Source: DASSUW01 sp963844405 (GTDB lineage: Bacteria; Actinomycetota; Thermoleophilia; Solirubrobacterales; Solirubrobacteraceae). Taken from it: DNA of 64,000 bases. The DNA lies in NCBI GenBank assembly GCA_963844405.1, contig CAWJNZ010000004.1, positions 124,001 to 188,000 of the forward strand. The letters are read 5' to 3'. The stretch's first letter is position 1. Every line of letters begins with the position of its first letter. Shown here one piece after another: positions 15,533-23,332 of the stretch. The translations under genes were made by a program, and so were the position numbers. The notes under the pieces were generated by a model. The model ran no database searches, was not told the origin of the DNA, and worked only from the letters and a program-made list of their open reading frames with translations.

Positions 15533-17983
15533 TCAGCCGGGCACGAGCTCGAACACGTAGTTCTTGACGATCGGCCCGAAGAAGTCGTCCTTCGTGACCT
15601 TGACGACGGCGGTTCCGGGAACGCCGCCGGCCTGCGACAGGATCTTGTAGCGGGCGTCGCGGTCGGCCGTGATGACCTTCGTGATCCGCGGTGACGTCCC
15701 GGCGGGGACGGGGATCGTGTACGAGTCGGCCGACAGGTCGAAGCCGCCGAACTCCCTCCCGCCGACCACGATCCGGACCGAGAGCGGCGCGTCGTCGACC
15801 GGCATCGGCCGGCCGCTGAACTCGCGCCAGTACTCGACGCTGGTGTCCCTCCAGTCGGCCGCATCGGCCTCGTGCGCCGCCAGCTTGGCCCGCACCTCGG
15901 CGAAGCGGCGGGCGTCGATCTCGCCTTCGAGGCCGTCCCACGCCTCGCGCATCCACGTCACGTACTGCACGCCCATCTGGTAGCGATAGACCAACTCGTC
16001 CCAGAACGGCCGGTCGCTGCGCATCGGGTGTCCCCACGGCACGTGGTGGAACCACATCATCAGGTTCTCGGGGACGGTTGCGAGGTTGCCGTAGCGCTCC
16101 TCGAGCGGCGGGAAGTACTGGGCGACGAAGTTGCTCCCCGTCGCCGACCGGTCGTAGCCGAGGCCCGCGCTGTCGGCCTTGTTGTAGTAGACGGGGCTCC
16201 AGTCGTCCTTGATGAAGAACTGCGACGGGGCGGGTCCGTAGTGGTCGCTCGCCCGGAACTGATGCCCGATGCCGAGCGGGGTCTGGTAGCTCACGAGCGC
16301 TTCCCAGGAGCCCATCATCAGCTCGACGATGGAGTCGACTACCTTCCCGTCGTTGCTCCAGGTCATCCGCACCCAGTCCTCGGCGATGTCCTCCGAGCCG
16401 AGCCGCCAGTCCCACGCCTGGCGCCCGAACGCGAACAGGTTCGACTGCGAGAAATGGTGCCCGGTCAGGTTGTCGGCGTTGCCGAGGTTCGCGACGCCGA
16501 TGATGGCGGTGTCCTCGTGTCCCTGGGCGGTGCCGTCGACGATGTCGCCGACGCGGCCGGGGGCATGGGTCTCCGTCTTCAGGACCTCCTCCCACATCGG
16601 GCCCAGGTACGCGAGCATCGTGCTCTGCCCGGTGTACTCCTGCGTGACCTGGAGCTCGAGGGCCTGGTTGGTGTTCTCCATGCGGCCGAACATCGGGTGG
16701 ATGGGCTCGCGCGCCTGGAAGTCGAGCGGGCCGTTCTTGGTCTGCAGGAACACGTTGTCGAGGAAGCGATCCTCGTCGTCGATCGGCCCGAACTCGAGGT
16801 ACGCGCGCTTGAGCCGGTCGGGATCGACGTCGGCGTTGTAGACGAAGGTGCGCCAGTAGACCTTCATGCCCAGCGGGCGGACGGCGGCCGCGATGCCGTT
16901 GGCGCCGTCACCGTGGTCGTAGCCGAAGTCCTGGGGGCCCGGCTGGCCCTCGGAGTTGGCCTTGACGGTGAAGCCCATGAAGTCCGGGATCGACGCCCGG
17001 AGCTGCCCGGCCTTCCGGTTCCACCAGCCCCGGAACTCGTCGCTGTAGGGGTCGAGCTGCGCGTTCGTGAGCGTGTCCGGCGCGAACCGCTGGTCGGTCG
17101 GCGCGGTGTAGTTGATCGCCAGAGAGATCCTGATCCCGTAAGGGCGCAGGGCGTCGGCCAGCGCCGCCTCCTGCGCGATGTAGGCCGGAGTGAGGTAGAC
17201 GTTGTCGGCGTTCACGAGGTTGATCTCGAAGCCGTTGATGCCCACCGACGCGAGCGCGCGGGCGACGACGACGTAGCGGTCGAGGATCACCGGCAGGTTG
17301 CGGGCGGCGCTCGGGCCGGTCGCCGCGAAGTTGAAGATCGACCCGTTCTCGCCGTTGAGTCCGCCTGTCCCGGACGCGTTGTTGCCCGCGTACAGGCGAA
17401 CGGTCTCCCAGTTGTTCAGATGGCGGTTCGCGATCCTCGGGGACGAGGCGATGTCCAGGTCCGTGATCCGCTGCTGCGTCTGCATGCGACGCAGGAAGGC
17501 GAAGCTCCCATAGAGGGCGGCGACCTCGGTCTTGCCCGCGATGACGGTGAGCCCGCTCACGGAGCGGATGACGTAGCCCTCGTCGGCGAGCTCACGCGCG
17601 CCGACGTGACGCCGCACGATCTCCGAGCTCTCGCGCGTGCCCACGACGACGGCGCCCTCGGGCGCGCCGGACTTCACCGGCACCGGCCGGCCGAGCAGCC
17701 CGCTCAGTCCCCGGACCAGCTCGTCGCGCGCGGCCTCCAGCGAGCTCTCCACGAGCTTCTCGCTCGAGCCCGGCTCCATGCGCAGGTCCGCCGTCTGGCG
17801 GTGGACCTTGTTCGCGTGGACGTTGTCGACGACGACCGCGCGGACGGCGCCCCGGTACTCCCGCAGGCGGTCCGGGTCGTCGACCCGCGAGTAACGCAGC
17901 CACAGATCGGAGCCGTCCTCCGCAGCCGCGGACGGCGCGCCGATCGCGAAGATGGCGAGAACCAGCAGGGCGAAACGCAGCAT
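15533..17983 (-). CDS. aguA: secreted alpha-glucuronidase, glycoside hydrolase family 67
   Basis: Removes 4-O-methylglucuronic acid from the ends of xylo-oligosaccharides. The 816-residue length suits GH67. The catalytic-domain hallmark VKANSEGQPGPQDFGYDHGD near residues 328-347 is present, as are HHVPWGHPMRSDRPFWDELV and NLNGENGSIFNF-like barrel segments. Residues 1-21 are a clear signal peptide (LVLAIFAIGAPSAAAE), so this enzyme acts outside the cell; many GH67 enzymes are intracellular. A GGAGG Shine-Dalgarno precedes the ATG at 17983 and a near-consensus promoter lies upstream. No xylanase or xylose genes are next to it. Confidence 0.9.
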   Translation of the reverse strand: MLRFALLVLAIFAIGAPSAAAEDGSDLWLRYSRVDDPDRLREYRGAVRAVVVDNVHANKVHRQTADLRMEPGSSEKLVESSLEAARDELVRGLSGLLGRPVPVKSGAPEGAVVVGTRESSEIVRRHVGARELADEGYVIRSVSGLTVIAGKTEVAALYGSFAFLRRMQTQQRITDLDIASSPRIANRHLNNWETVRLYAGNNASGTGGLNGENGSIFNFAATGPSAARNLPVILDRYVVVARALASVGINGFEINLVNADNVYLTPAYIAQEAALADALRPYGIRISLAINYTAPTDQRFAPDTLTNAQLDPYSDEFRGWWNRKAGQLRASIPDFMGFTVKANSEGQPGPQDFGYDHGDGANGIAAAVRPLGMKVYWRTFVYNADVDPDRLKRAYLEFGPIDDEDRFLDNVFLQTKNGPLDFQAREPIHPMFGRMENTNQALELQVTQEYTGQSTMLAYLGPMWEEVLKTETHAPGRVGDIVDGTAQGHEDTAIIGVANLGNADNLTGHHFSQSNLFAFGRQAWDWRLGSEDIAEDWVRMTWSNDGKVVDSIVELMMGSWEALVSYQTPLGIGHQFRASDHYGPAPSQFFIKDDWSPVYYNKADSAGLGYDRSATGSNFVAQYFPPLEERYGNLATVPENLMMWFHHVPWGHPMRSDRPFWDELVYRYQMGVQYVTWMREAWDGLEGEIDARRFAEVRAKLAAHEADAADWRDTSVEYWREFSGRPMPVDDAPLSVRIVVGGREFGGFDLSADSYTIPVPAGTSPRITKVITADRDARYKILSQAGGVPGTAVVKVTKDDFFGPIVKNYVFELVPG

Positions 17984-18013
17984 CGAGCTCTCCTCCCGTT
18001 CGAGCTGCGAGCC

Positions 18014-18042
18014 ATATTAGGACGGGTTGCCAACTAATTCAA
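18014..18042 (-). promoter_or_regulatory. near-consensus promoter of aguA with internal dyad
   Basis: On the minus strand TTGAAT (18042-18037), a 17-bp spacer and TAATAT (18019-18014). The spacer contains GTTGGCAAC, a short inverted repeat that could be an operator for a sugar-responsive repressor. Unlike most promoters here it makes a leader of some 25 nt carrying a Shine-Dalgarno. Confidence 0.7.
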
Positions 18043-18055
18043 ACGCGGCGACCGG

Positions 18056-19621
18056 TCAAATCTCGAGCCGCTCGTCCTCGAGGTCGAGCTCGCGCTCGAG
18101 CCGGTGCATGACCTCGTTCGAGATCTCGCCCGCGTTGCGCAGGCGCACGAGCTCGTCGCGCTGGGCGTCGAGCACGGCGCGCACGGCCTTCTGGTACTTG
18201 CGCGACCGGTGCTCGATGCCGTCGCCGTCGTCGATCTCCCCGGCTTGCGCCGCGAACCGGCGGGTGCGGTACTCGTACATCTTGCGCATCCGCTCGATCG
18301 TCTCGTCGTACGTCCACTCCTCGGCGGCGAGCTCGTCGAGCCGCCCGAGCGCGACGGCGGCCGCCGCGCGGCGCCCGAGCAGCTCCTCCTGGGCGTCGGC
18401 GCCGTCGTCGGTGACGCCCAGCGCCCGGATCAGCGCCGGCAGGGTCAGCCCCTGCAGGACGAGCGTGGAGAAGATCACCGCGAAGGTGAGGAGCAGGATC
18501 AGGTTGCGCTCCGGGAAGTCGGACCCGAGAGCGAGCGCCGCGGCGAGCGAGACCGACCCGCGCATGCCGCACCAGCTGATGATCATGCGGCTCTGCCAGG
18601 TCGAGCGGCGAGTGCGCTGCGACTCTCGGCGGTCGAGCGCCCGGACGACGAAGACGGTCGTCTGGCTCCAGATCAGGCGCGTGACGATGACGACGAGGCT
18701 CACGGCGACGCACCACCACAGCAGCTCCCCGGGCGGCTGGCCGGACAGCCCGTCGAGGATCATCGGCAGCTGCAGCCCGATCAGCACGAACAGCAGCGCG
18801 TTGAGCACGAACGTGAGGATCTCCCAGACCGCGTAGCCCTGGAGGCGCATCGAGGCGGACGAGATGTAGGGCGCCTTCCACCCGAGCACGATGCCGGTCG
18901 TGACGGCCGCGAGGACGCCGGAGACGTGCAGGGCCTCGGCCGGCACGTAGCCGGCGAAGCCGCTCAGCAGCGAGATCGTGATCTCGACCGGGATGTCGTC
19001 GATCCGCCGCCGGATCTGGACGATCACCCAGCCTGCGGCCAGACCGACCGCCACGCCGCCGGCGGCGCTGGCCACGAAGTCCAGCCCCGCCTCCCACGCC
19101 GAGAACGTCCCGCCGACGGCCGCGATGGCCGTCCGGTAGGCGACCAGCGCCGTGCCGTCGTTGATGAGGCTCTCGCCCTCGACGACGGAGACGATCCGCC
19201 GCGGGACCGCCATCCGGCGCATGATCGCCGTGGCCGCGACGGGGTCGGTCGGGGCGACGATGGCGCCGAGGGTGAACGCGGCCGCCCAGGGCATGTCGGG
19301 CACCAGCGCCTTGACGACGACGGCGACCGCGCACATCGTGAGCAGCACGAGCACGACCGCCTGCAGCGCGATCGGCCGCAGGTTCGTGCGGAGGTCGTGC
19401 AGGTTGGCGAAGAAGGCCGCCGAGTAGAGCAGCGGCGGCAGGAAGATGACGAGGACCAGCTCCGGCTCGAGCTCGATGTCCGGTAGGCCGGGCACGAAGC
19501 CGAGCGCCAGCCCGCCGACCACGAGCACGATCGGGTACGGGATGTTCACGGCACGCGCGGCGGCACCCAGGACCGCCACCGAGACCAGGAGGCTGACGAG
19601 GACGAACTCGACGTCGTGCAT
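18056..19621 (-). CDS. Na+/H+ antiporter, CPA1/NhaP type
   Basis: A 521-residue cation/proton antiporter with about 12 membrane helices over residues 1-410 and a cytoplasmic tail of about 110 charged residues. Family landmarks are FLPPLLYSAAFF near 60-71, GAIVAPTDPVAATAIM near 119-134 with the ion-binding Asp, VVEGESLINDGTALV near 145-159, and MRGSVSLAAALALG. The ATG at 19621 shares one base with the upstream stop (TGATG). It is the last gene of a four-gene minus-strand operon. The transported ion (Na+, K+ or Li+) is not determined by sequence. Confidence 0.9.
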   Translation of the reverse strand: MHDVEFVLVSLLVSVAVLGAAARAVNIPYPIVLVVGGLALGFVPGLPDIELEPELVLVIFLPPLLYSAAFFANLHDLRTNLRPIALQAVVLVLLTMCAVAVVVKALVPDMPWAAAFTLGAIVAPTDPVAATAIMRRMAVPRRIVSVVEGESLINDGTALVAYRTAIAAVGGTFSAWEAGLDFVASAAGGVAVGLAAGWVIVQIRRRIDDIPVEITISLLSGFAGYVPAEALHVSGVLAAVTTGIVLGWKAPYISSASMRLQGYAVWEILTFVLNALLFVLIGLQLPMILDGLSGQPPGELLWWCVAVSLVVIVTRLIWSQTTVFVVRALDRRESQRTRRSTWQSRMIISWCGMRGSVSLAAALALGSDFPERNLILLLTFAVIFSTLVLQGLTLPALIRALGVTDDGADAQEELLGRRAAAAVALGRLDELAAEEWTYDETIERMRKMYEYRTRRFAAQAGEIDDGDGIEHRSRKYQKAVRAVLDAQRDELVRLRNAGEISNEVMHRLERELDLEDERLEI

Positions 19622-20592
19622 CAGCTCGATTCGTAGCGGATGACCCCGCCGATCTCGACCTCGCGGACCTCGCCGCGGTCGATCAGCAGGTCGACGTGCC
19701 CGAGCACCTCCGAGAGCGTGAGGAAGGCCTGGGTGACGGCCACGTTCCCCCACAGCTCCTGCGCGATCTCGTACGCCGTGCGCGGCCGTTCGGCGATCAG
19801 GCCGCCGATCTTGCTCGCGCGCCGCTCGTGCAGGCGGAAGCGCTCGTCGATCAGCGCGGCGTGGTCGGTGACCGGCTTGCCGTGGCCGGCCAGCACGACC
19901 TCGGCGGGGAGCTCGCGCGTCTGGCGCAGCGAGTCCATGTACATCATCAGAGCCCGCGGCCGGCCGCCGCCCGGCTCGCCCGAGCGCCCGCCGAGCGGCC
20001 GCGAGATGAGCGGGTTGGAGGAGATGTGCTTGATCAGGTGGTCGCCGCCGATCAGCTGCGCGCGCCGCTCGTCCCAGAACAGCGTGTCCGAGGGCGAGTG
20101 GCCCGGGCGGTGCTGGACCTGCAGTCCGCGATCGGCGAATTCGAGCGTCTCGCCGTCCTTCAGCGGGCGGTCGACGTGGGCGCTCCCGCCCCAGGCCCGG
20201 AACGACCTCGACACCGAGCGCAGCGCGGTCACGACGTCGCGCGGGATCCCGTGGCGCAGCATCAGCGCCCCGGCCAGCTCGTCGTCGCGCTCGGCGTGCG
20301 CGCCGTACTCCTCGAGCACGGGGGCGAGCAGGTCGAGCGCGCAGACCTCGGCCTGCGAGCGGTCGGCGAGGATGCCGACGAGCCCCAGGTGGTCGAGGTG
20401 CTGGTGCGTGATGACGATCCGCTCGAGGTCCTCGATGCGGCGCCCGTGCTCGGCCAGCGCCTTCTCGAGCGCGTCGAGCGCCTTGCCCGAGTTGGGACCG
20501 GTGTCGACCAGCGTGAGCGGGTCGTCCTCGATCAGGTAGCAGTTGACCCGGCCCACGGCGAACGGCGTGGGGATCGGGAGGCAGTGGATCAC
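19621..20592 (-). CDS. metallo-beta-lactamase-fold hydrolase
   Basis: 323 residues of the LACTB2/glyoxalase II-like group. The metal site is visible: THQHLDHLG near residue 62 (HxHxDH), RPGHSPSDTLFW with the next His, IGGDHLIKH with the bridging Asp, and a late AGHGKPVTDH. A winged-helix-like C-terminal region at about 250-320 (AYEIAQELWG) is typical of this type. The GTG at 20592 overlaps the upstream phosphomannomutase stop as GTGA. The substrate is not known; a thioester or nuclease activity is possible. Confidence 0.85.
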   Translation of the reverse strand: MIHCLPIPTPFAVGRVNCYLIEDDPLTLVDTGPNSGKALDALEKALAEHGRRIEDLERIVITHQHLDHLGLVGILADRSQAEVCALDLLAPVLEEYGAHAERDDELAGALMLRHGIPRDVVTALRSVSRSFRAWGGSAHVDRPLKDGETLEFADRGLQVQHRPGHSPSDTLFWDERRAQLIGGDHLIKHISSNPLISRPLGGRSGEPGGGRPRALMMYMDSLRQTRELPAEVVLAGHGKPVTDHAALIDERFRLHERRASKIGGLIAERPRTAYEIAQELWGNVAVTQAFLTLSEVLGHVDLLIDRGEVREVEIGGVIRYESS

Positions 20593-21938
20593 GACCGGAT
20601 CAGCTCGAGCACCTCGTCGCGCCGCCGCTCCATGTCCTCCTGGGAGACGAGGCTCTCGAGGTTGAGCCGCAGCAGCGGCTCGGTGTTCGACGGGCGGACG
20701 TTGAAGTGCCAGTCGTCGTAGTCGACGGAGATGCCGTCGAGCTTGGTGATGCGGCCGTCGGCGTAGCGGCGCTCGATCTCGTCCATCTTGGCCTGCTGGT
20801 CGTGCACCTCGGAGTTGATCTCGCTGCTGATGAAGTAGTGCTCGCGCAGCGGCTGGAGCAGCTCGGACAGCTTCGCGTCGTGGATCGAGAGCAGCTCGAG
20901 GATGAGCAGCGCCGGGATGGTGCCGGAGTCGGCGTTATAGAAGTCGCGGAAGTAGTAGTGGCCGCTGACCTCGCCGCCGAAGGCGCCGCCCTCGTCGCGC
21001 ATGCGGCGCTTGAAGAAGGCGTGGCCGACGCGGTTCACGTGCGCCTTGCCGCCCAGCCGGGTGACGAGGTCGGGCACGGCCCGGGAGGCGCGGACGTCGT
21101 AGAGGATGTCGGCGCCCGGCTGCTTCTCGAGGATCGACTCGGCGAGCAGCGCCGTGAGGAAGTCGCCGTCCACGAAGCGACCGGTGTCGTCGATGAAGAA
21201 GCAGCGGTCGGCGTCGCCGTCCCAGGCGATGCCGAGGTCGGCCCGCTCGGAGCGCACCTTGTCGACGATGAAGCGGCGGTTCTCCTCCAGCAGCGGGTTC
21301 GGCTCGTGGTCGGGGAACTCGCCGTCGGGCTCCCAGTAGGTGGTCACGAGGTCGAGGCCGAGCTGCTCGAGCAGCGGGCCCGCCATCGGGCCGGCCATGC
21401 CGTTGCCGCCGTCCACGACGACCTTGAGCGGCTTCACGGCGCCGGGGTCGATGAACTTCAGCGCCTCGCGCTGGAAGTCCGCGTAGACGTCGACCTCCTC
21501 GTACGAGCCGGGTGGGTGGGATGGTCTCTCGCCGGGACCTCCGTCGATCGTGCGCTGGAGGTCGTCGATGGAGAGCGGGACCGCCTCGCGCTCGACGAGC
21601 TTGGCGCCCGTGTAGGCCTTCGGGTTGTGCGAGGCGGTGCACATCAGCCCGCCGTCGAGGTCGCGCGAGCCGACGAGCCAATAGAGCATCTCGGTCCCGA
21701 CCATGCCGATGTCGATGACGTGCGCGCCCTCGGCCATCAGGCCCTCGCGGTAGCGGGCGGCGAGCTCGGGCGCGGTGAGGCGCATGTCGCGGCCCAGGCC
21801 GACACGGAGATCGCCGCCGCCGAGCACCCGCGCGAAGGCGCGCCCGATCTGCTCGGCGACGTCGCCGTCGATCTGGTCGCCGTAGAGGCCGCGGACGTCG
21901 TACGCCTTGAAGATCTCGGGGGGAGCGGTCACCGGCAT
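20589..21938 (-). CDS. manB: phosphomannomutase/phosphoglucomutase
   Basis: Moves phosphate between C6 and C1 of mannose or glucose, supplying GDP-mannose or UDP-glucose routes. The 449 residues carry the phosphoserine loop CTASHNPKAYTG near 104-115, the Mg-binding DGDADRCFFID near 238-248, GEVSGHYYFRD (sugar-binding loop) and a phosphate-binding end VRPSNTEPLLRL. The ATG at 21938 is inside the tail of the methyltransferase (10-bp overlap), and its stop overlaps the next gene. The bifunctional naming reflects that the motifs do not separate the two specificities. Confidence 0.92.
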   Translation of the reverse strand: MPVTAPPEIFKAYDVRGLYGDQIDGDVAEQIGRAFARVLGGGDLRVGLGRDMRLTAPELAARYREGLMAEGAHVIDIGMVGTEMLYWLVGSRDLDGGLMCTASHNPKAYTGAKLVEREAVPLSIDDLQRTIDGGPGERPSHPPGSYEEVDVYADFQREALKFIDPGAVKPLKVVVDGGNGMAGPMAGPLLEQLGLDLVTTYWEPDGEFPDHEPNPLLEENRRFIVDKVRSERADLGIAWDGDADRCFFIDDTGRFVDGDFLTALLAESILEKQPGADILYDVRASRAVPDLVTRLGGKAHVNRVGHAFFKRRMRDEGGAFGGEVSGHYYFRDFYNADSGTIPALLILELLSIHDAKLSELLQPLREHYFISSEINSEVHDQQAKMDEIERRYADGRITKLDGISVDYDDWHFNVRPSNTEPLLRLNLESLVSQEDMERRRDEVLELIRS

Positions 21939-22603
21939 GGCCGCGCAGCATACGAAGCGAGCACGAGCTGGAAGGTGACCAGCGTGCGCAGGCCGGGGAC
22001 GCGCAGGGCCGCGGGGCCGAGCAGGTCGTCGAGCCGCGAGCCGCGCCAGATCAGCCGCGGGCGGCGGTCGACGGCGGTGACGGCGAGGCCGGCCTGGTCG
22101 AGCAGCTCGTGCGCGTCGCGCAGCGTGAACCAGCGCAGGTGGGTGGCGTCGTGGATGCCCTCGGGGTTCCGGGGCCAGCTGCCCTTGATGAGGGCGGCGT
22201 AGGTGCTCCAGTGGGCCACGTTGGGGAGCGAGACGACGGCCGTGCCGCCGGGCTGGAGGAGCGCGGCGTACGCGCGCAGGGCGCTCCAGGGGTCGACGAG
22301 GTGCTCGAGCACGTCCGCGGCGACCAGGCAGTCGAAGCGGCCGAGCTCGGCCTCGAGTTCGCCGCGCCGTGCCAGCTGCTCGACGTCCGCCTCCACGACC
22401 CGGTCGCAGTGCTGCGCGGCCGCGGCGGCGTACTCGGGGTCGATCTCGACGCCCACCACCACGACCTCGCCGCGCGCCTTCAGCAGCGTCGCGAGCCCGC
22501 CCTTCGCGCAGCCGAGATCGAGCACGCGGGCGGCCGTCGGCGGAACCTGCCGCGCGATCTCCGGGCGCGGCGTCTCGTAGGCGAGTGCGCGCTCGTCGGG
22601 CAC
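21929..22603 (-). CDS. class I SAM-dependent methyltransferase
   Basis: 224 residues with motif I VLDLGCAKGGLATLL near 27-41, an acidic motif II position in VVGVEIDPEYAAAA, and motif IV CLVAADVLEHLVDPW, followed by LQPGGTAVVSLPN. This is the general small-molecule methyltransferase fold seen in glycan and lipid clusters; the acceptor is unknown. The GTG at 22603 lies 8 nt after a TATGGT box, and it leads the operon with manB. It is divergent from the nucleotidyltransferase at 22627. Confidence 0.85.
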   Translation of the reverse strand: MPDERALAYETPRPEIARQVPPTAARVLDLGCAKGGLATLLKARGEVVVVGVEIDPEYAAAAAQHCDRVVEADVEQLARRGELEAELGRFDCLVAADVLEHLVDPWSALRAYAALLQPGGTAVVSLPNVAHWSTYAALIKGSWPRNPEGIHDATHLRWFTLRDAHELLDQAGLAVTAVDRRPRLIWRGSRLDDLLGPAALRVPGLRTLVTFQLVLASYAARPCR

Positions 22604-22611
22604 GGGGCGGC

Positions 22612-22617
22612 ACCATA
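22612..22617 (-). promoter_or_regulatory. -10 box of the methyltransferase-manB operon
   Basis: TATGGT on the minus strand, 8 nt before the GTG at 22603, in the 23-bp divergent gap. Confidence 0.45.
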
Positions 22618-22626
22618 CGGGCCGCG

Positions 22627-23301
22627 ATGAAGGTGGTGATCCTCTGCGGCGGGCGCGGCACGCGCCTCAACGGCGAGCGCCCGAAGCCGCTGATCGAGGT
22701 CGGCGGCCGGCCGATCGTCTGGCACGTCATGTCGATCTACGCGGACCAGGGGTTCGACGACTTCCTCCTGCTCACCGGCTACCAGGGCGAGGCGGTCGCC
22801 GGCTGGGCGCGGTCGGCGCCGTGGCGGGTGGAGTGCGTCGACACCGGCGTCGACACGCCGACGGGCGGGCGCGTGCACGCGGTCCGCGATCGGCTCGCCG
22901 AGCCGTTCTTCCTCACCTACGCCGACGGCGTGGCCGACATCGACCTGTCCGCGCTCCTGGCCCGCCACCGCGAGCGCGCGGCGCTCGGCACCATGACCGT
23001 CGTCCGGCCGGAGCTGCCGTTCGGCGTCGCCATGCTCGACGGCGACCGCGTCGCGGGGTTCCACGAGAAGCCGCGCGCCGAGCAGTGGGTCAACGGCGGC
23101 TTCTTCGCGTTCGAGCCGGGCGCCCTGGCGTACCTGTCCGCCGAGGCGGTGCTCGAGCGCGAGCCTCTGGAGCGGCTAGCGGGCGAGGGGGCGCTGGCCG
23201 CCTACCGGCATCGCGGCTACTGGCGCTGCCTCGACACCTACAAGGACCGCGTGGCCCTGGAGGAGGCGGCGCCGTCGGCCCCGTGGCTGCGCGGTCGTTG
23301 A
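22627..23301 (+). CDS. sugar-1-phosphate nucleotidyltransferase
   Basis: 224 residues of the nucleotidyltransferase fold; close in form to glucose-1-phosphate cytidylyltransferase. The signature loop VILCGGRGTRLNGERPKPLI at 4-23 binds the nucleotide, TYADGVADIDLSAL near 96-109 carries the metal-binding Asp, and FHEKPRAEQWVNGGFF near 142-157 is typical of the cytidylyltransferase branch. It would make an NDP-sugar for cell-surface glycan synthesis; CTP as donor is inferred. The start at 22627 gives the full loop. It is 23 bp from the divergent methyltransferase. Confidence 0.85.
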   Translation: MKVVILCGGRGTRLNGERPKPLIEVGGRPIVWHVMSIYADQGFDDFLLLTGYQGEAVAGWARSAPWRVECVDTGVDTPTGGRVHAVRDRLAEPFFLTYADGVADIDLSALLARHRERAALGTMTVVRPELPFGVAMLDGDRVAGFHEKPRAEQWVNGGFFAFEPGALAYLSAEAVLEREPLERLAGEGALAAYRHRGYWRCLDTYKDRVALEEAAPSAPWLRGR

Positions 23302-23320
23302 GGTTCGACCGCGGGCCACG

Positions 23321-23326
23321 TAGGGT
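23321..23326 (+). promoter_or_regulatory. -10 box of the BTAD regulator
   Basis: TAGGGT, 6 nt before the GTG at 23333. Confidence 0.45.
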
Positions 23327-23332
23327 CGCGGC

